DNA of 24,410 bases. Origin: Daldinia sp. FL1419 (taxonomy: Eukaryota; Ascomycota; Sordariomycetes; Xylariales; Hypoxylaceae). The notes below the pieces were generated by a model, which saw only the letters and a list, made by a program, of their open reading frames with translations, ran no database searches and was not told the origin of the DNA. Below are positions 10,347 through 20,030 of this stretch, in pieces. Both the position numbers and the translations under genes were made by a program. Position 1 is the first letter of the stretch, and every line of letters begins with the position of its first letter. The stretch spans positions 1 through 24,410 of the forward strand of contig MU623632.1 of NCBI GenBank assembly GCA_025201765.1. Reading direction: 5' to 3'.

Positions 10347-11402
10347 GGTTCGAAAGAGAAGCGAAAGATTCGCGATTGCCTTATACGGTTGAGGCTCGCA
10401 AGCAAGCGACGGGACAAGGCGCTACTGCTAACAAATCTGATACATCGGGTCCCACCGACCGGGGGCTTTTTAGCTTTATCCCCAATACACAACCCTAGTT
10501 GGAGCAAGATATAACGAATACGGTAGAACGCGGAATATGGTAGTGTAATAATTAAGTTGATGCCGTTTTGGTTGTGGTAGTTGTTATAAGTTGAGACGTA
10601 AGCTAAAGGTTCTACCTACGCACAGCTAGGTATGTTAGCTCCGAAATACCTCTGTACCTTCCCTTGCAAGGCCAATCAAATACATGGAACACTTGCCGAT
10701 CTAGGGTGGCTTATCATTGGCAAACCCTTGTTTCATAGTGGGGGAGATGATGAGATACTCTAGCCGTGGGGTGGTCAGACAACTAAATTGATGCTGAGTC
10801 ATAGTTTAGGTATTGTACCTGCCCGTTTACCTGCCGAGAGGTTTACCTTAGCAGCCTTGGGTACCTACCAGCCCTGGACTCGCGTTGGACCGTTTCTTAG
10901 TTGGGTTGGCTGAGATTCGAAAAGTGCGGGGCGCAACCTTATTAACCCCTCTGAAGTTAGAATATTAGGGAATGTACGTACTCCGACGAGGCGGTAGAGC
11001 AAGTTGAAGGCAACAAATTGATATGCATTCCCATCGTAGGGCTCAAACGTCATAGGATCTTCCCGCGCTCCTAGCTTTTCTTTTTCTTTTTTGATCTATC
11101 CAACTTCATCACCCTCAAACTTCCGCCATTTCGAAAAAAAAAAGTCTTTCTAATCAAGCTAAAAATTAAGAACGAGTTTGCAACGAGAACTTGTAACAAG
11201 ATCTTTAGCAATTCTACCACCATTCATAATATTAACCCACTTATCGCATCTTTATCGCCACAGATCTTGCGCTGTAAAACCAGCATTGTTTTTTCCTTGG
11301 GCGTTAACAACTATTGTGACACAACTGGGATAATTCTTATATAATTCAAGACTACAAAAAAAGAAACAAGCAAGCATACCTTTCCAGAAGAAAATCGCAA
11401 GG
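10347..11402. promoter_or_regulatory. Divergent intergenic region between MIM2 and eIF2-beta
   Basis: One kilobase lies between two outward-pointing housekeeping genes, so it should hold both promoters. The part at about 10610-10870 repeats short TACCT/AGGTA words (for example CTACCTACG, TTTACCTGCC, GGTACCTACC). The eIF2-beta side carries the pyrimidine tract at 11075-11092 and an A-rich leader. No coding frame is convincing; the 62-codon frame at 10865-11053 (-) is not recognised. Confidence 0.5.
11075..11092 (+). promoter_or_regulatory. Pyrimidine (CT) tract in the eIF2-beta promoter or leader
   Basis: An uninterrupted C/T tract lies about 310 bases before the start codon and is followed by CATC-type sequence, with an A-rich leader beyond. 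CT-rich tracts just upstream of the transcription start are a common feature of highly expressed filamentous-fungal genes. No TATA box stands out nearby. Confidence 0.45.
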
Positions 11403-13060
11403 ATGGATGCAACAGATGCAGCAGATACTGTAAGTTAAATTTGACTTGTCTTATTTTTTACGTCTTCCTCTCTCCATTTATACCTGCTTGTGCTGGATAT
11501 GGATACAAATTGCCTGATCATTTTTAACTTCACTTATCCATCGGGCCTGGTGTTTGCAGCTGCACCGTCACCACCCCTCCCTCCTTTCCCCTCTATCTTC
11601 TTTCCTTTGGTACCTTCCTGCATGTACTCGTTTTAGGTACCCCCCACTAGCTTGAACATTGAACGCGAGGGATCCGATAAGGCCAATACATAAGTACCCA
11701 TGCACTTCGCCCCTCCACACGAGCAATTCCATAGGATAAAATTATGGAGACCCACTACTTTCACTACTTTATACACCGGGAGCCACATTGAAAATTCCGA
11801 GACATGAGCCACCGCTTAAGAGTCATACCTTCCTACATTCAACGTTGAACCCTTGGGACGTGGGATTTCATTTCGGCACCAACTTAACCTCAACCTTCCT
11901 CTCACAGGCGGATTCTTTACTTTTATTTCTTTCTATCTTGCCGCACCTTGGTTTAGATATTCTTTATTAACTTAGCCCTAACCAGCAGGACCAACGTCCC
12001 TCTATTCCCGACCGTAAACAACGAAAATCCGTCGTTTTCAATTCCGAAGCATTAGTAGTTGAACCCGACGGCAAGATAGTAACCATGGCTTCCGAGGATA
12101 CAAAGGACACTGCCCTGTCCCATACACCCCGTACGCCGCCGCTCTCAGCCGCTCTTGGGGCTTTTACTGATGCGCGAGAAGCTGCCGTCGAAGACGCTGC
12201 CCCTGCCGCTGAAGAAGGCGGTCTTGATCTTCTCAAGAAGAAGAAGAAGAAGCCTAAGAAGGCCGAAGATGCCGAAGGAGAAGAGGCAAGCGGTGCTGCC
12301 GATGGGGCCGCCGACGCCGGTGGCTTGGACCTAACCCTCAAGAAGAAGAAGAAGAAGAAGGCCCCTAAGGCCGACGAAGGCGACGAATTCGCTGCCAAGA
12401 TTGCGGCACTCGATCTCGACAAGGAGGGAGCAGAGGGCGCCGATGGAAAGGGCGAGGAACAGAGCGGAGATATGGAGAAAGGCACCGGTATCTGGAGTCA
12501 CGATGAGACTAAAGCGATTAGTTACGATTTGCTACTTAGCCGTTTCTTCAGCCTCTTGGCTCAGAAGAACCCCGACCATGCCTCAAGCGGCACGCGAAGC
12601 TACAAGATCCCGCCTCCTCAGTGCTTACGGGAAGGTAACAAGAAGACTATTTTCGCCAACATCCAAGAGATCACCAAGCGAATGAAGAGAAGCGAGGAGC
12701 ACGTCACCGCCTACCTCTTCGCCGAGTTGGGTACGAATGGTTCAGTCGACGGTAGCAGGCGACTAGTCATCAAGGGTCGATTCCAGCAGAAGCAAATTGA
12801 GAACGTTCTACGAAAATACATCAGTAAGCCCCCTCCAAGTTGCCTTTCGGGTTTTAATGGTTATCCGTAATGTTACTAACTAGATTGTAGTCGAGTACGT
12901 TACTTGCAAGACGTGTCGATCTCCCGATACAGAACTCAACAAGGGAGAGAACCGTCTCTACTTCATCACGTGCAACTCGTGTGGATCTCGTCGGTCCGTC
13001 ACCGCTATCAAGACCGGTTTCTCGGCCCAGGTCGGCAAGAGAAAGAAGATGCAGGGTTAA
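11403..13060 (+). CDS. SUI3: Translation initiation factor eIF2 subunit beta
   Basis: The beta subunit of eIF2, which delivers initiator Met-tRNA to the 40S ribosome and docks eIF5 and eIF2B. Three exons are proposed: 11403-11429 (nine codons), 11989-12823 and 12891-13060, giving 343 residues. Two lysine blocks near residues 92-100 and 127-136 correspond to the K-boxes that bind eIF5/eIF2B-epsilon; yeast has three. The conserved C-terminal domain includes LLSRFFSLLAQKNPD, FANIQEITKRMKR and FQQKQIENVLRKYI. It ends in a C2-C2 zinc finger with Cys293, 296, 315 and 318, then KMQG. Intron 2 (12824-12890) has a perfect TACTAAC branch. Intron 1 is unusually long (about 559 nt) and its acceptor is CAGCAG, so use of the first CAG would add one Gln. 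Exon 1 is inferred from ATG, donor GTAAGT and frame; the region from Asp-Gln-Arg-Pro at 11989 onward is open up to ATG 12085, so an initiator at 12085 is the fallback. Confidence 0.93.
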
Positions 13061-13811
13061 GATGTGTCCTTCGTCACCTCGGAATCGTCTCTACTGTCTC
13101 TACCGGGGGCATATTTTAGAATGGACTTTACATGTTATTTTTTTTACCACGCCATAGCGTATTAGGGAGGCAACCCTTGTTAGCTTAGTTTCAGGAGCTA
13201 GGTAAGAAAATAGTAAAAAGCATTAACGTATATGCAATTAATACTATTACAATACTTATCTGTGCAGACAATATGCCTATTCTACTTTCTGGTGCTTACA
13301 GTTGTGTGCCTTGTGCAGTAGCAGCCTGATTTACCCGTCATCCCGTAGCACATCTTAGAAGTGCTTTTACGATGTTCACAATACGTCCATAGACTTTCGG
13401 AAGGATGTAGTTGTACGCCTTCTACCATTCATGTGTCCCGCGATGCAAATCCAATACATACAGTTATACCTAGATCGGAATCCAATTAGTGACGAATGTC
13501 CTGGGTAAGGCAAGAAGAAAGCGTCTGTTGTATTTTACTAAAATATATCTTAGTTCCAAGCCACAGGGCAATGTTATGTTACCCATGTAAATAAATGACC
13601 GAAATAAGGGGTTTACGCAAAAGCAAATGAGAGGGATCAAAGAATATCATGTACAGGCCTTTTCATATACCTACGCTATCCTCGTCTCAAACCACGTAAG
13701 GTGTCTAAAATAAAAGTATATTCCAATTAGACCTATTGTATATCCAAAAGCTCCTGTGATTAAATAAAAGTCCTTGGTGACGCAATAAAGCTGCTCCCAT
13801 ACCTCTGAGTT
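13061..13811. other. Convergent 3' region between eIF2-beta and the HET gene
   Basis: Both neighbours end here. No open frame of interest; the sequence is moderately AT-rich and should contain two 3' UTRs. I see no repeat or RNA gene. Confidence 0.55.
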
Positions 13812-15992
13812 CTATCTTGTGACACTGGCCACGTATTCCTTCCAATTAAGATAGTACTTCGCTTTTCGCTCCTCCAAATACGCCTCCATTCCCTCGCTCG
13901 GCGTGATATAACGCGGTTGGTTTAGCTTAGGCTGGATTATAATGTCTACCATATCGACGTACTGCTCAGAGTCCTCATCGATAGGTATACGCTCGGTTGC
14001 GATACGCACTCTGGGAAGAAACTCGCTCTCTGCTATTATCTCCAACGGCTTTCGAGAGTCCACTACGCCCTCCCATCGAGCACTATTCCAATTACTAAAT
14101 AGATAATCCCAAGCGTCATGTGTATTCTTGAACGGAGGTGGGCCTTCTATTGCCGAACCTTCAATTTTATCTTGAGATCCATTTCCCGCGACAACATATT
14201 TGTCTGCATAGGAGAAGTAGTTGATGTGCATTACGGCAAATTCCAGGTTTCCAATACCGTTTTCACTCTGTCCCACACGACGTATGCATATCCCCAAACC
14301 TGTCAGCAAATCATACTTGAATAGAAGAGCAGCTATATTATGTTGAGTCGGATGCATGCTTCTCAGGATAGAATTATGCTGGAGAATATCAACACCCTTA
14401 GCAGCCCTAATTCCCTCAAAATCAAGGGAATATGTGATTCTCCTAAAAACGATATCTCCGCTCTGCGGCTGGTAAGAGGGTTCATCCTCGATGATAACTT
14501 TCTGACAATAGCGCCGTAACGTGCTGTAGTTGATTTTTTCAAGCGTAGTATCACTGTTGATAACGATCTCTCTTGTCCGCCCATAGCTACCTCTCACACC
14601 GACGATAAGAGGGATCGTAACCAACCTGAAATCATTCCAATCCTGATACCCGCAAGTCAGGATCGCGATTCTCGTCTCTCGTAGCCTCCACAAAGGTAAG
14701 CCATCTTTAAAGGCGCAATTACTGAGTTTCGGATCAAGATACCCAACTATCGGTAGCTCTATATATATGGCAGAACCAAAAACAGTTGGCACCATCAGTA
14801 TATCAAGAGGCCCTGACTGACTATGTATGTAATTAGCTGCTTTGTTTGGTAAATTGATTAGGGCTTGGGGGAAAGAATCGGAGTCAAATACTCCCCCTTT
14901 GGATATGGGGGATTTGATGAGCGGGGCAGAGAAAAGGGGACGTGACAGAATTAAGTCTTACGTACGAATACCGGGGTCGGAAAAACGTCCAATAATTAAT
15001 TGGTTGTACAAATCTTCCAGAATCTTTGAAATCCGCTGGACTTTGAGCTAGAAGCCCGAGGACTGACTCGTCATCGTTGTCGTCGCCCTCAATCCCGTCT
15101 TCGTTGAGGTTACCCTCAATGGGCTCATAGCCCAGCATTTGAGCATCGGTTACTGTATACTTGGAAAATTTCGATACAATAGTTCCCCAGGCAAATAGTG
15201 TGTGGTCCTCCGGGTAAGCCTTCAACACCTCTTCCTGCAATCTCCGAAAGGCTCGTTTCCCTTCACCATAGAGAAGGGGGATATTCACGTCGAATATACC
15301 AATGAGGCAGTATGCAATGTCCTCCTCGCGCGTCGTCACTCTATATGCTGCCCAGGACATACGCTGGGCTATGCTAGCGTTCCGGATGTTTGCGCTGTCC
15401 ATTAAGTACATCTCCCCAATATTGGTTATTCTGGATAGACATTTTGAGAGTGTTGACTTCGTCCCAATTTCATGCCAGTTCTGGGAATAGAATACCACTT
15501 GTTCAGGTGCTATTAGTTCCTGAAGCGTCCACCCGCGTGTAAACCAGCGACTCTCCCTGAGCCGACTCTCGATTATAGACTGAGGACCTTCCTCTACGTC
15601 GGCTAGATAAGCGTAACAAATGGCTGCTTGCTTATACCATTTAAACATCGAGTTGATATCCTCGGATAGTTCGGCGCTGCTTTGTTTATTTATGCAGCAT
15701 CTATAGTTTGGATGGCATATACTTTTAATGATGATATTTTCAAGTATGTTATGGTCTCGACTTACGTGTCAACCCAGACCCATCCTAAACCCTCTTTGAT
15801 TGCTTGTTGACGGCAATACTCTATTTTCTTAAAGCCTTTCTTTTTCTTAACTTCTTCCCAAGGTTGCTCTTCCCAGTCCTGAAATGAAACTTCTTCTTCG
15901 TTCCAAGTATGTGAGAGTATGGCATAAGGAGGAAGACTGTTGCTGGACTGGAAGATGGTTATTTCCCCGCTGCAAGCATTGAGGAGGCGCAT
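13812..15992 (-). CDS. HET-domain (heterokaryon incompatibility-type) protein
   Basis: A protein with an N-terminal HET domain, the module that in ascomycetes triggers incompatibility-type cell death after non-self recognition; many members have no assigned role. Three exons on the minus strand: 15992-15766, 15700-14962 and 14816-13812, joining in frame to 656 residues. The first domain block is PPYAILSHTW at 21-30. The second spans the first junction, GWVWVDTCCINKQSSAEL, followed by SMFKWYKQAAICYAYLADV. The third is RWFTRGWTLQELIAPEQVVF near 127-147. The blocks RITNI, AQRMSWAAYRVTTREEDIAYCLIGIFDVNIPLLYGEGKRAF (quoted here as a block spanning about 200-245) and AFRRLQEEVLK complete the usual extended HET-E/HET-D-like N-terminal unit. 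No NACHT or WD40 repeats follow; the C-terminal 330 residues are not recognised. The first intron is firm. The second (14817-14961, 145 nt) is chosen because GTAAGA and CAG restore frame; TAG at 14821-14823 is an alternative acceptor region. The gene stops 0.7 kb short of the RIP-altered block. Confidence 0.88.
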
Positions 15993-16676
15993 GATTCGTA
16001 GTAAGACGCCAGCTTTAGCAGATATGTAAGCTCAATAGGCAGGGACGCTGGCAGTGGCGATAAACCTGTATTAGATGGTAGGTTGTTATGATTTTCGTGG
16101 AAGATAGCCATTGACTTATATGCCCTCAAGAATCAACTAGACTCAGTTACCCCTGAGATAGAAGCGGCGGCATTTGTGGCAGGATCATTTATCAACTAAT
16201 TTCATTGGGTATTTTCTTACCGAGGGCGATCTATCGTGCCTAATTGGCGCTTGAGTAACCACTATTAGGAGCGGAGCCTTATGGCAGTTGCCTATGGCAG
16301 AGTTCCTCTGTGGCTGGTAATACAAGCGCTTTAACTTGCATGTGTGGAAATGATTCTTGAAGAGGGATAGCATCTTCTAGATAATATCGCAACCAACATC
16401 ACAACCACATGAGGTAGCTGCCCAACCACCCAACATGATTTTCCATACTCTGTCTATAGAAGAGATCTATGGAGCTTGAAAATTTTAGTCCTGTTACGGT
16501 GGGGGGATGGGAGGGGATGGGAATATTGGCAAATGCCTAAGTAATATTTGATATCTTATATTTAATGTTGATAGGTACCTAAATACCTGTATTAAAGGTA
16601 ATCAGGGGGGAGGGGGGGGCGTGGAGAGGAAATGTGGATAATTTAAGTAATGGCCCGCAGCCGTCCTGGACCTGCT
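15993..16676. other. Upstream region of the HET gene
   Basis: This holds the promoter side of the HET gene and then ordinary single-copy-looking sequence up to the transposon boundary. No coding frame is convincing (62 codons at most). Two G-rich tracts lie at 16501-16521 and 16605-16619. Confidence 0.55.
16501..16521 (+). promoter_or_regulatory. G-quadruplex motif on the + strand
   Basis: Four G-tracts of 6, 3, 4 and 3 bases are separated by loops of 2, 1 and 2 bases, a textbook intramolecular quadruplex pattern. A second G-rich tract (G6-A-G8) follows at 16605-16619. They lie about 510-630 bases upstream of the HET start, on its template strand. Whether they act in regulation is unknown. 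Confidence 0.6.
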
Positions 16677-16762
16677 GTCATATGACAGACAAGGGCCCAT
16701 AGGCCCTAGCCCTGACCCTAGATCCTAGTGGTCACGTAAAAGCCCACAGGGCTTATATAAAA
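16675..16762 (+). repeat. Palindrome-rich segment at the AT boundary, possible 5' LTR edge
   Basis: A perfect 14-bp palindrome, CTGTCATATGACAG, lies at 16675-16688. It is followed by nested inverted words (GGGCC/GGCCC; AGCCC/GGGCT) and a TATA-like CTTATATAAAA at about 16752-16762. Within tens of bases the composition falls to extreme AT. A TG-starting terminus, dense palindromes and a TATA box are what a gypsy LTR U3 would show, and the gag-pol remnants downstream run in the same direction. No second copy exists in the window, so this is inference only. Confidence 0.35.
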
Positions 16763-18411
16763 CCATTCGGATTATATTTATAATATAGTTAAAATTTTAA
16801 AATAATTATATTAAATTTATATATTTATATCTAATAATTAATAACTTTAATTCTAATCCTTTATAATAACAAATCAATTAAATTATTTTTTTTTATTTTA
16901 TTTTTATTTTTTATTTTTATTTATGATCTTTTTTAATTATTTTTAGTTTTATATTATTAATTAATCTTATTAATATATCTTATTTATTTAAAATAAGCCT
17001 ACATACCATAATAATTATTATAAAAAAAATTATATTAAACCATTTCCCCTTCATTTTAATAAATTATATATAAATAAGAAATTTGTATTGAATAATTTAA
17101 TTATTTTAAAATATTTAAATTATTATTATTTATTTATTAATTAGGTAAAATTTATAAATAATCTTATTAAAATTTATAATTTTATAGGTAAGAATTTTGC
17201 TTTATTTAATTTTTTGTTTTTATATTTATTTTCTTCCCCCTATATATTTAAGGCAGTAATATATTTAGTTCACCAATTATTACAATTTAAATATACCTAA
17301 TATTATTTTATTAAATTTATTATCTTAATAAATTTAAATTTTATTTAAATAATCCTTCTTTAATTATTATTAATTACTAATTAAATTTTAATTTTTAAAT
17401 TATATGATAATAATTTTGAATAAATAATTTTTCCTATTAAATGATTTAAAAAGAAAAGAATTTTTAAAAATTAATTAAAAAGGTAGAAAAAGAATTATTT
17501 GAAATATAAAGAATTATAAAAGGCACCCCAATCTTCTTTAAAACAACCCCAACCTCTACCATTAATGGTTCCCCCCAATCTTATAATTTATTTATCTTTA
17601 AAAAAATTATTTTTACCAATTATCCCTACTATTCCATAAACCTTTTCAATTAACCTTATATTTATTACCTTATATTTATAAAAAATTAATTTATTTATCT
17701 TTAATAAATTACTACTCCTCTATTTTAATTAAAAATTATTATTTTATATTAAATATAATTTTATTAAAGATCTTTAAACCTTAAAAAATTTAATTAAACT
17801 TTTTTAAACTTTATTTAGTTAAGATTTTAATTTTAATTCTAATTTATCTTTAATTGGAAAATAATTAATAGGTTTTTTAACCTAAAGTACTTAGAATATT
17901 ATAATAGAAATTCCCTTTTTGGATTTTAATAATAATCTTTTTTTTTCCCTTATTAATAATAATTATGACTCCTTATTTATTAAAATTAAAAAAACAATAA
18001 TTAGATTGTAAATTAGGCTTTCCAAGGGAGACTAATCCTTATAAATTTTTTAAAATTATTAATGTTAATGGTTTGATTAACCTCCCTAGTTTTTTTAGTT
18101 TCTTTAACCTCTTTAGTTTTTTTAACCTTAATAATAGTGCTAGATTAGGTTATTTCAATTAACAAACACTAACATTTAGAAATCCACCTTAATTTTTAAA
18201 CTTAAATAAATTAACCTATTTAATAAACCTAAAAATAACTAAAAACCCTTACCTACCTAACCCCAAATGTTTTTAGAATAGGCAGATCTTGTTGGTGGAA
18301 ATATTAATAGTAATGGCCCTTTTATAAGATGTGATTCTTCTTCAAAACAACCCGGCAATAATATTAACACCTTAATGTATATTTTTATTAAAGCTTTACA
18401 AACCAATACAA
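16763..18411. other. RIP-altered AT-rich DNA without recognisable coding content
   Basis: Almost entirely A and T, rich in TpA, with stops in every frame. If a single retroelement spans the block, this would be its 5' LTR and leader or the start of gag. I cannot recognise a primer-binding site or any protein remnant here. Short less-degraded stretches remain (about 17520-17580 and 18255-18360). Confidence 0.6.
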
Positions 18412-18681
18412 CTAATAATAACCATAATTGCCAATAAGATAACAATCATAATTATTATTAGGATAACAACCATAATTATCACTAAAACAATAATCATAAT
18501 TACTACTAAGATAATAACTGTAATTAATAATAGGATAATAACCATGAATATTGATAAAATAATAACTGTGATTATTGGTAGGATAACAACTGTAACTACT
18601 AACAGGATAATAACTATGATTGTTAATAGAATAATAATGATAATGATGATAATAATAAGGATAATAATTATGATAATCCTA
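18412..18681 (+). repeat. 24-bp tandem array (octapeptide repeat) in gag
   Basis: Nine consecutive 24-bp units start at 18412 and are followed by two irregular ones; typical units are 18460-18483 and 18580-18603. In the gag frame each unit reads stop-(Asp/Asn)-Asn-Asn-x-x-Tyr-x, with the first codon TAG or TAA except in one unit that keeps CAG. That points to an ancestral Gln at position 1. Codon 5 alternates TGT, CAT and TAT. The pattern is what RIP on both strands would do to a Gln/Asn/Arg-rich repeated peptide. The array leads directly into the gag core in the same frame. Confidence 0.85.
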
Positions 18682-19481
18682 TTCCCCCTACCTATTTTAG
18701 TATATTTAAGTTTGAAGAAGTAAATTATTTTAATTTTAATAATAAGGATATATAGAGATTTGGATTTTATATGTTTGGTAGATATATAATTTATTTTAAT
18801 GTCTATGCTTTTATTAATCATCTTATTAAGGTAGTTGAAGTTTGTAATGAGGAAGTTGTTAAAGTGGTTTGAATAATATGTTTATAAGGAAAGATGTAAA
18901 GTTAATTTATTATAAAATTTATAAATTTGGAAAAAAGAGTTTTACAATGAAATATAATAATAGAAATTAAAATGGTTTTTATAAATAAATTTAAAAAGGA
19001 AGATTTTATTATATAAGATAATTTATTAAAATATTTGTTTATATTGTTAAATTTATAATGAAGAAAAAGCATATATAAATATATTAATATATACATTTAT
19101 AATATTAAGGATTATAATTTACTTTATTTTAATTAATTTTTAGTAATATTTAATGATTTTAATAATAATATTTAAATATAATTGGAATACCTAATTCCTA
19201 ATATTATTATTAAATAATTTATTACCCAAATTAACCAATGTAAATTAATTTTATAAAAAACAATTATAAATAAGTATCCTTAAATTTTTAAAGATTATAA
19301 AAGATATGAAAAATCCCTTAAATAATACTACCATAATAAATAATCCTTTTAATACCCTAATAACTATAATAATATTAATTAATACTAACCTTATTAATAA
19401 TAATGTAATTAAAATTTTTTTTATAGATGTAGTAATTATAATTATTCTTAATATGGAAGATATGGATTACTTTACCTTTAT

Positions 19482-19491
19482 TATTAATAAT

Positions 19492-19530
<39 letters not shown>
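19482..19530 (+). repeat. (TAA)n microsatellite, probably a former poly-glutamine tract
   Basis: Twelve TAA codons run without interruption from 19494 to 19529, with two more at 19485 and 19488, all in register with the gag frame. CAA is the favoured RIP context (CpA to TpA), so a CAA repeat coding poly-Gln would become exactly this. An ordinary AAT microsatellite expansion is the alternative. Confidence 0.8.
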
Positions 19531-19531
<1 letters not shown>

Positions 19532-20030
19532 CCTTATACCTATAATTCCTTATTAGTAGAATTAAGGAACACTGCCCCCCTATTACCTATCATATCAATT
19601 ACTGGCCTAGATATATTAATAATCCCAATAACCATTATAACATTAATAGATACCATATTATAACCAAAAATAAAAGGCCCTTTAATAACTGGTTTAATAA
19701 CTGATTTAATCCCCAACTCAACCAAATAACTATAATCATAATTATAAATATAAATATTAACAATATTATTTAATTTAATTTATTTAGAATTAAGTTTATT
19801 ATAGAGATTATAATTTGGGTTATAATAATTTTAACCCTTATTCTAATAATTTTTACAATTTTTTGGAAGAAGGTTATTATGGTGAATATGATAATGAATA
19901 GAATAATGGTTTAATTATAAATTCTAAAGATATGCCTAAGGATTTTAGATTCTTTTAGGACTTGGATGATGATGGTGAAGAAGTTGTATAATTTGGTACC
20001 ATTAATCCCTAACCAATTGAATTGGATTGT

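Larger units (their letters stand above)
18412..20030 (+). pseudogene. RIP-inactivated gypsy gag remnant
   Basis: Reading codons at positions congruent to 0 mod 3, the segment after the tandem array gives PIPPTYFSIFKFEEVNYF, then a block ending ICL-stop-GK with stops and then FINLEKRVL (about 18810-18950). I match this to the conserved ascomycete gag-like pattern CLxGxA..W(Y/F)xxEL..LEK..L. Basic, Tyr/Asn-rich sequence follows (around 19270-19400). The same frame returns an acidic stretch, EEGYYGEYDNE and DLDDDGEEVV, at 19863-19990, so the frame holds for about 1.5 kb. Stops are mostly TAA/TAG, as expected from CAA/CAG, and some TGA. A CCHC zinc knuckle cannot be shown with confidence. Start and end are approximate. 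Confidence 0.6.

Noticed and set aside
11967..12485. 172-residue minus-strand frame rich in Ser, Ala and Phe
   Set aside because: Antisense of the lysine- and alanine-rich part of eIF2-beta; the Phe runs are the complement of the AAG repeats.
18412..18681. CRISPR array
   Set aside because: Units are contiguous with no spacers, and the context is a eukaryotic retroelement.
18396..18821. A 141-residue minus-strand frame of almost pure Ile/Val/Leu
   Set aside because: It is a shadow of the 24-bp tandem array. The + frame continues into gag, so no minus-strand gene is supported. Another minus frame reads YYP-type octapeptides, also a mere complement.
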